Origin: Dialister sp. UBA734
Lineage (GTDB): Bacteria; Bacillota; Negativicutes; Veillonellales; Dialisteraceae
Reading direction: 5' to 3'
Assembly (NCBI GenBank): GCA_002297935.1
Contig: DBLC01000097.1
Coordinates: 14,961-78,960, forward strand
DNA: 64,000 nucleotides
In this document: in pieces, positions 59,681 through 64,000 of the stretch
Position numbering within the stretch: the stretch's first letter is position 1
Layout: each line of letters starts with the position of its first letter
Made by a program: the position numbers and the translations under genes
Notes under the pieces: model-generated
Database searches by the model: none
Told to the model about the DNA's origin: nothing
The model's input: only the letters and a program-made list of their open reading frames with translations

Positions 59681-60256
59681 TTATTCACACTTCAAAATCT
59701 GGAAATCCTGACTTTCTTTGGACAGTTGGAACATCAACTTCTGCATCGACGTTTCATGGAGATTTCCCAGGATTGTCAATTCAAAGGATACGGTCTGGGC
59801 GGTTTTATCGAAACCAAGGAGTTCCATATATTTCATGTTGTACCCATAATCGCCGACCATACTCAAAATGCTGCTCATAGCATTGGGATGGTCCGGCCGC
59901 GTGAGACGAGCCACCACTTGGGTACACCGTTCCGGAATGGTCACAGTCTCCACCAACTGGGCAAACAAGTCCGGATTCCAATCAAAAAGCATCCCATACT
60001 GGTACATGCGACTAGTTTCCATAATCTTGCGAATGACAGAAATATATTCAGCTTTCCGGTTGTCCGGCACCTCTTCGGATAATCTAGCAATAATGGCCTG
60101 CTCCCGATCGGCCCGATACACATTGGTTTCGCCGGCTTCCTGCTTTGCTTCTGCTACCATTTGGGAACAATCCAGTCGTTCCATCAAAAGTTCCCGAATC
60201 TGGGGATCAATGGCATCAATTTTTTTACGGACCTCTTCTAATTTCATTTCCATCAT
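59681..60256 (-). CDS. Chorismate mutase (AroQ type) with C-terminal ACT-like domain
   Basis: 191 residues. The N-terminal helices (MKLEEVRKKIDAIDPQIREL, LLMERLDCSQMVAEAKQE) are an AroQ chorismate mutase of about 85 residues. The C-terminal part (from about 105, QVVARLTRPDHPNAMSSILS) resembles an ACT-like regulatory domain. The prephenate dehydratase or dehydrogenase catalytic domain found in P- or T-proteins is missing. The start overlaps the next upstream gene by 32 bases; GAAAGG precedes it. Confidence 0.75.
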   Translation of the reverse strand: MMEMKLEEVRKKIDAIDPQIRELLMERLDCSQMVAEAKQEAGETNVYRADREQAIIARLSEEVPDNRKAEYISVIRKIMETSRMYQYGMLFDWNPDLFAQLVETVTIPERCTQVVARLTRPDHPNAMSSILSMVGDYGYNMKYMELLGFDKTAQTVSFELTILGNLHETSMQKLMFQLSKESQDFQILKCE

Positions 60257-61280
60257 CCTTTCCTACCATGCTATATAGACTTTGGTTAATATCTTGCTTA
60301 ATTTTTTCCAATCTATCCTTATCGTAAGGTATGTCTAACCAGGCAGAAGTGCTATCATTATTCGAATAATAAAAATTCTCAACTTTCCCCGTATCTATAT
60401 TGTAAATACTCACAGTAAATGCAGTAAACACATCATTTCCAAGTAAATAAGACCATGTATAGTCAGTGTCTAACGGCGTAGCACCTCCACCACCTTTGGG
60501 CATAAGTTCTAATAATATGCCATTTCGATTGTTCCCATAATTGACAAATGAAAACTTTGAAAACAGTTTTAGTGTTCCTGTTGCTAAATCCATCACATAC
60601 GTATCCCTATTTGGTGTATCTACCAAAACAGATTTTCCCACATCATACCAACCTGCCAAGCGCATATCATCCGGTAAATAGGATAAAATAGTATCTTTAC
60701 TCTCTGAATAGGCTCTAATTTCATTGTTACACTGATAAATAATCCCATTTTGATAGGGATAGACCCGCTTTTTATTCAAGCCGAAATCTTTAACCTGCCG
60801 AAGAGCTTTGGTAATATCATCTATTTCATAAAGTTTTTGATCCAATTTTAGAAAGAGAGACTTTCTGCTTTTAATAAACCCACTACATGCCCAATTTTGA
60901 CAGCTCAAATTATCTGCAATTTGATTTATACCAGCAGGAGACACATAAAGCAATTTTAACTTTGGACTTTTTTCGGTTTCAGTAGCTATCACATAAAATC
61001 CATTTCCATCAAAGAAGATGGAGTCAATGGACCCTATCTCGATATACTTCTTTACAAAAGTGAAATCAAATTCTACATAGTCACTGACATCATTAGGATT
61101 CAGCAAAATCAAGTGATTACCCTCAAAATTTTCACCACTTTTCCAAGTTGATATAGTTCCGTTCAACCTTGAGTTATTGGTATAATTTTGGTACACGATA
61201 CACTCGTTTCTCCAAATAAAACCAACTCCCCAAAGAAGAACTGCACCTATAAACAAGGCGATAGCAATTCGTTTTCTCAT
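60225..61280 (-). CDS. Hypothetical exported or membrane-anchored protein (351 residues)
   Basis: Not recognised. One N-terminal hydrophobic segment (RIAIALFIGAVLLWGVGFIW) is followed by a beta-rich domain (FFDGNGFYVIATETEKSPKL, VYPYQNGIIYQCNNEI), possibly propeller-like. AT-rich compared with the housekeeping genes around. First of a run of AT-rich unknown genes. Confidence 0.6.
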   Translation of the reverse strand: MRKRIAIALFIGAVLLWGVGFIWRNECIVYQNYTNNSRLNGTISTWKSGENFEGNHLILLNPNDVSDYVEFDFTFVKKYIEIGSIDSIFFDGNGFYVIATETEKSPKLKLLYVSPAGINQIADNLSCQNWACSGFIKSRKSLFLKLDQKLYEIDDITKALRQVKDFGLNKKRVYPYQNGIIYQCNNEIRAYSESKDTILSYLPDDMRLAGWYDVGKSVLVDTPNRDTYVMDLATGTLKLFSKFSFVNYGNNRNGILLELMPKGGGGATPLDTDYTWSYLLGNDVFTAFTVSIYNIDTGKVENFYYSNNDSTSAWLDIPYDKDRLEKIKQDINQSLYSMVGKDDGNEIRRGP

Positions 61281-61346
61281 TTTTCTACCTTATAGTCTCA
61301 ATTTAAACATTTTACTCAAGAAACATGGACCCAACTGCTAGCATAA

Positions 61347-61736
61347 TTAGATAAATTCCACAACCAATGCATAATTTGATAATTTCCAATATTTCTTTCT
61401 TCCCTGCATTGATTTAGATGTAATCATTGGATTTTCTGGCAATAATTTCAATGATATGCCTATAAAAATTGTTCCAAGACTCCAGATAAAAAAAGCAATA
61501 CTCACAATCATATTTGTATCCGTTGTTTCTTTATTTACTAGGTAAGGTAAAATTAACGGCCAAAAGAAAAACAGAAAACTACCAAAATACGCAAAGAACC
61601 TATAGGCAAAAGGATACTTTCTTTCACGAATATATCTTTTCCCTAAGTATAACAGCCAAAAAAGATAAAAGGCTACTATTGTTAGCCCACGGAGATCATA
61701 ATAGTGAAAATCCAGAATATCATTAATATTAATCAT
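61347..61736 (-). CDS. Hypothetical multi-pass membrane protein (129 residues)
   Basis: Four hydrophobic segments are visible (LTIVAFYLFWLLYLG, FFAYFGSFLFFFWPLILPYL, MIVSIAFFIWSLGTIFIGIS, NYALVVEFI at the end). No family recognised. AT-rich; lies between two other unknown genes. Confidence 0.55.
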   Translation of the reverse strand: MININDILDFHYYDLRGLTIVAFYLFWLLYLGKRYIRERKYPFAYRFFAYFGSFLFFFWPLILPYLVNKETTDTNMIVSIAFFIWSLGTIFIGISLKLLPENPMITSKSMQGRKKYWKLSNYALVVEFI

Positions 61737-61781
61737 AATTATTTTCTCCTACTACTATCTTTCATCAACTGTATATCTTGA

Positions 61782-62420
61782 TCAGTGGCATTTTACTAAG
61801 TGCATGGTTTCCACACAGGCTTGCTTGAGTATAGGGAGAGATAACTGTTCCTCCCCGGCTTTCAGGTTCATATTTTTCATCTTCACATACTTTTTGCGAA
61901 GCGTATCTATCTGATTGTACTTCTGCACTCGATGGAGCCGTGTCGTTATATCTCCGCAGCGTCCCGGCATACTCCACCAACCATAGGATGTATTTTCTTT
62001 ATTATATAAGAGCCTCACAAATCCGACATTTCCTTGATTCCGATGTAAAATCTCTACATTCAACACAAAATTCTCCCCTTGGGCTGTTGTAAAGGTATAG
62101 CGAAGGTTAGCCACTCGTTTCTTATGGATATCATCGCCTCTTGCCTTACAATAATTTTGAATGGTTGTGTCTATGAGAGAGCGAACCTTTTGGGGCTCCT
62201 TAAATAGGATACGGGTTCTCGTCAGGATCATGAGATAATCAACATAATACGTCCCCTTTCGATCCTTTAACAGCAATGCGATTTTCTTATTTCCCAAAGG
62301 CTGTAAACTGCCTTTGATTTCAAATTCTTCTCGGAGCTTATCCATGGCAGCGTTCAGTGGCTTTCTGCAAATGGCGAGATGCGTCCGGTACTCTTCTATG
62401 CTATCTATCAGTTGGTACAT
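61782..62420 (-). CDS. Hypothetical soluble protein (212 residues)
   Basis: Not recognised. The N-terminal part (LNAAMDKLREEFEIKGSLQP) and the beta-rich VANLRYTFTTAQGENFVLNV and VEILHRNQGNVGFVRLLYNK segments suggest a soluble alpha/beta protein. It has no signal peptide. Confidence 0.55.
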   Translation of the reverse strand: MYQLIDSIEEYRTHLAICRKPLNAAMDKLREEFEIKGSLQPLGNKKIALLLKDRKGTYYVDYLMILTRTRILFKEPQKVRSLIDTTIQNYCKARGDDIHKKRVANLRYTFTTAQGENFVLNVEILHRNQGNVGFVRLLYNKENTSYGWWSMPGRCGDITTRLHRVQKYNQIDTLRKKYVKMKNMNLKAGEEQLSLPILKQACVETMHLVKCH

Positions 62421-62641
62421 ATATTTTCCCTCAATTCTTCTTTCTGTAAAAAAGACTTTATAAGACTTCTAAAATCTTCTAACCTATGGAAACACTGATT
62501 AAATCGGCGTTTCCATAAGGTGCTGGTCTAAATTTCTGGAACCATTATGCCTGAATCATTCTACGTCCAGTCAAAGCGGCTAAAGCATACCGGTCACAGT
62601 GGTGTCTTGCATGGAGATATTTCTACCTGCATCTAAATGAA

Positions 62642-63223
62642 TTACGGATATAAGCCTTGCTCTTTTAGTTCTTCAATGCGTGACTGTGCCTTTTCTTTTA
62701 AGTGTGCATACGCATTTCGTTCTTCTATGGTTAAGTCTGATTCATCATTGACCACCGTAAATTGATTTTCATGGGCGTTATACTTAGCAATCGTCTCGTC
62801 CAACCTCCGTTTATCATCAACAGAAATATTTTCATTCCGTAACAACTTAATATGGAACGGTTCTGCTTGAATGATCCAAAACCCACTTCGTCCGTACACA
62901 TAAAACGTTTTGTACTGATAAAACCATCCCATATCAACTTCATAGTCATATACATTCTCGTCTAATGGTGTTGTAATAAATCCTCTTTCTGGATGAATTT
63001 GCTCTTCAGGTCTAACATCCGCAACAAACCAACTCCCATTGTATTTATTTAAATAACGTATCTCTGTACGAAGTTTTTTCCCGAATGCAACTACTGTATT
63101 ATCATGCCATCCATTAGGATACTTGAAGTCAATAAGTATTCGTACCCCTCCAAATATAACATGATATCCTATTATGAGCAAAATGAACCATAACCCTATC
63201 CTTTTCAGAGGTAATTTTTCCAT
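62642..63223 (-). CDS. Hypothetical membrane-anchored protein (193 residues)
   Basis: Not recognised. One N-terminal transmembrane helix (IGLWFILLIIGYHVIFGGV), then a soluble domain (YGRSGFWIIQAEPFHIKLLR) and an acidic helical C-terminus. The gap 62421-62641 upstream holds a small hairpin (TATGGAAAC / GTTTCCATA at about 62477-62510) but no gene. Confidence 0.55.
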   Translation of the reverse strand: MEKLPLKRIGLWFILLIIGYHVIFGGVRILIDFKYPNGWHDNTVVAFGKKLRTEIRYLNKYNGSWFVADVRPEEQIHPERGFITTPLDENVYDYEVDMGWFYQYKTFYVYGRSGFWIIQAEPFHIKLLRNENISVDDKRRLDETIAKYNAHENQFTVVNDESDLTIEERNAYAHLKEKAQSRIEELKEQGLYP

Positions 63224-63434
63224 TATTTGTTTCCTCCATGAACATGTCCACTAATTGAAGTCGTCCTCTTACATGGTTATAATGTGCCCAATTTCTTGAT
63301 ACAAAACCGCACAGGCATTCATGATCAGCTTTAGACATTTTTCTATCGCTGAAATGATTCACCCCATAGCAATCAAAATCAAGAGAACTATTTACACCGA
63401 GTGCTGCCAGCGACGGTCTTGTTTCTTCTGACAT
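63129..63434 (-). CDS. Possible small protein, 3' half overlapping the next gene
   Basis: Up to 101 residues. The first 70 (DCYGVNHFSDRKMSKADHEC, VSRNWAHYNHVRGRL) look protein-like, but the last 30 lie over the start of the gene at 62642-63223 in another frame. It may be the C-terminal remnant of a longer gene, such as a toxin tip. Low confidence. Confidence 0.35.
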   Translation of the reverse strand: MSEETRPSLAALGVNSSLDFDCYGVNHFSDRKMSKADHECLCGFVSRNWAHYNHVRGRLQLVDMFMEETNNGKITSEKDRVMVHFAHNRISCYIWRGTNTY

Positions 63435-63506
63435 GGAAATAGACTTTGTTTTCTTTTTTTGATTATACCACTTTCACCGATTATCTTTCCTACATTTGTG
63501 CATAGA

Positions 63507-63544
63507 AAAACTCCCCTGTGGAGTATTCCACAGAGGAGTTTTTG
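63507..63544. terminator. Bidirectional terminator downstream of the DUF1659-like gene
   Basis: 63507-63522 pairs with 63529-63544 (AAAAACTCCCCTGTGG / CCACAGAGGAGTTTTT) with one mismatch and A/T-rich ends on both sides. It should end the leftward transcript of the small gene at 63570. Confidence 0.75.
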
Positions 63545-63569
63545 TTATGTATTGTAGGGAAAGTGCTGC

Positions 63570-63797
63570 TTATTCCCCATCGGCAGCCAGATCATACACA
63601 TCGGTCATACGCACACCGTCCAGGGTGAGGGACGTCAGAGAAGCATAAGCGTTTCCCGCTTCCAGCATGTCCTCATCGGTGGCATTGAGCTTCACGTTGG
63701 ACAGATTGGTGGTCTTGACCAAAGTCTTTCCAGAAGCGTTAGTGCCGTTTTCAAAGCGAATATTCAGTTTTTTGTCGATCATGGATTTGGTAGTCAT
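63570..63797 (-). CDS. DUF1659-like small protein
   Basis: 75 residues. The pattern (KLNIRFENGTNASGKTLVKT followed by TNLSNVKLNATDEDMLEAGN and AYASLTSLTL) matches DUF1659, small proteins of unknown function in Firmicutes. GAAAGGATAC precedes the ATG. Downstream is a strong terminator, so it is a single-gene unit. Confidence 0.7.
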   Translation of the reverse strand: MTTKSMIDKKLNIRFENGTNASGKTLVKTTNLSNVKLNATDEDMLEAGNAYASLTSLTLDGVRMTDVYDLAADGE

Positions 63798-63828
63798 AGT
63801 ATGTTGTATCCTTTCACTTTGATAATAA

Positions 63829-63868
63829 GTGACTGGTGACTCGTGACTAGTGACTGGAAATATACGAG
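63829..63868. repeat. Intergenic word repeat, second copy of the 379-394 family
   Basis: GTGACTGGTGACTCGTGACT and AGTGACTGGAAATATACGAG repeat the words after pcrA. A string GGAAACACTGATTTAATC follows (63880-63897) and resembles GGAAACACTGATTAAATC at about 62488. The last 100 bases of the window show no gene I can support. Confidence 0.5.
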
Positions 63869-64000
63869 ACTTCGCTAGGGAAACACTGATTTAATCATGG
63901 TTTGGAATTATTCTTGAATTTTTATTCAAAGCGAGGAAATGAAATCCGCGAATAGCGAGCTATTTAAGGATTTTCTTGACGATGATTTGGATAAAAATTC

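Noticed and set aside
62488..63897. An IS element bounded by GGAAACACTGATTAAATC-like ends
   Set aside because: The two strings are in the same orientation rather than inverted, and no transposase lies between them.

Overview
The window comes from a diderm Firmicute of the Negativicutes, most likely a Dialister-like gut or oral species. That placement is inferred from the gene content (ligA, lexA, cvfB-rsfS-LCP-yqeK-nadD-proB, and a methylthioadenosine / S-adenosylhomocysteine recycling cluster) and from a prophage whose lysis cassette carries spanin-like proteins, which are needed only when there is an outer membrane. There was no database search.

Layout. 1-9.9 kb is host: the 3' end of pcrA, ligA, an FKBP-type prolyl isomerase, hslO, then mtnP-mtnA-ahcY-mtaD and a small hypothetical gene. 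10.13-51.2 kb is an apparently complete temperate prophage of about 41 kb, bounded by a 21-bp direct repeat. 51.3-64 kb is host again: a second tyrosine recombinase, a LysM (YneA-like) gene divergent from lexA, cvfB-rsfS, LCP-yqeK-nadD-small membrane protein-proB, a chorismate mutase-ACT gene, and an AT-rich block of unrecognised genes.

Prophage. Most genes are on the minus strand and are transcribed from about 48 kb down to 10.4 kb. A divergent cI/cro-type switch at 48.2 kb separates the lysogeny side (repressor, a SLATT/DUF4231 membrane protein, a TIR-like DUF1863 protein, integrase) from an early operon of small proteins, a ParB-like protein, an HNH protein, an HUH-type replication initiator, SSB and a DUF1492-type regulator. 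A -10 box followed at once by an intrinsic terminator lies just before the late genes. The late genes resemble Bordetella phage BPP-1 and T7-type podoviruses: terminase, portal, Bbp19-, Bbp17- and Bbp16-like head proteins, tail tubular A/B, internal virion proteins, a 3,555-residue polyvalent-type protein and a T7-like tail fibre.

The most striking system is a diversity-generating retroelement (DGR) at 12.2-15.5 kb: a C-type-lectin-like variable protein, an Avd-like accessory protein, an 86-nt template repeat (TR) and a DGR-type reverse transcriptase. The TR (13519-13604) and the variable repeat VR (14217-14302) differ at 13 positions, and every one is an adenine in the coding-sense TR. This is the signature of adenine-specific mutagenic retrohoming. 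It predicts that the phage diversifies its receptor-binding protein.

Other points of interest are the TIR + SLATT pair as a candidate defence module carried by the lysogen, a spanin pair in almost fully overlapping frames, a phage LysM protein that looks like the host's SOS-linked LysM protein, and host intergenic regions filled with long hairpins built from short tandem words.
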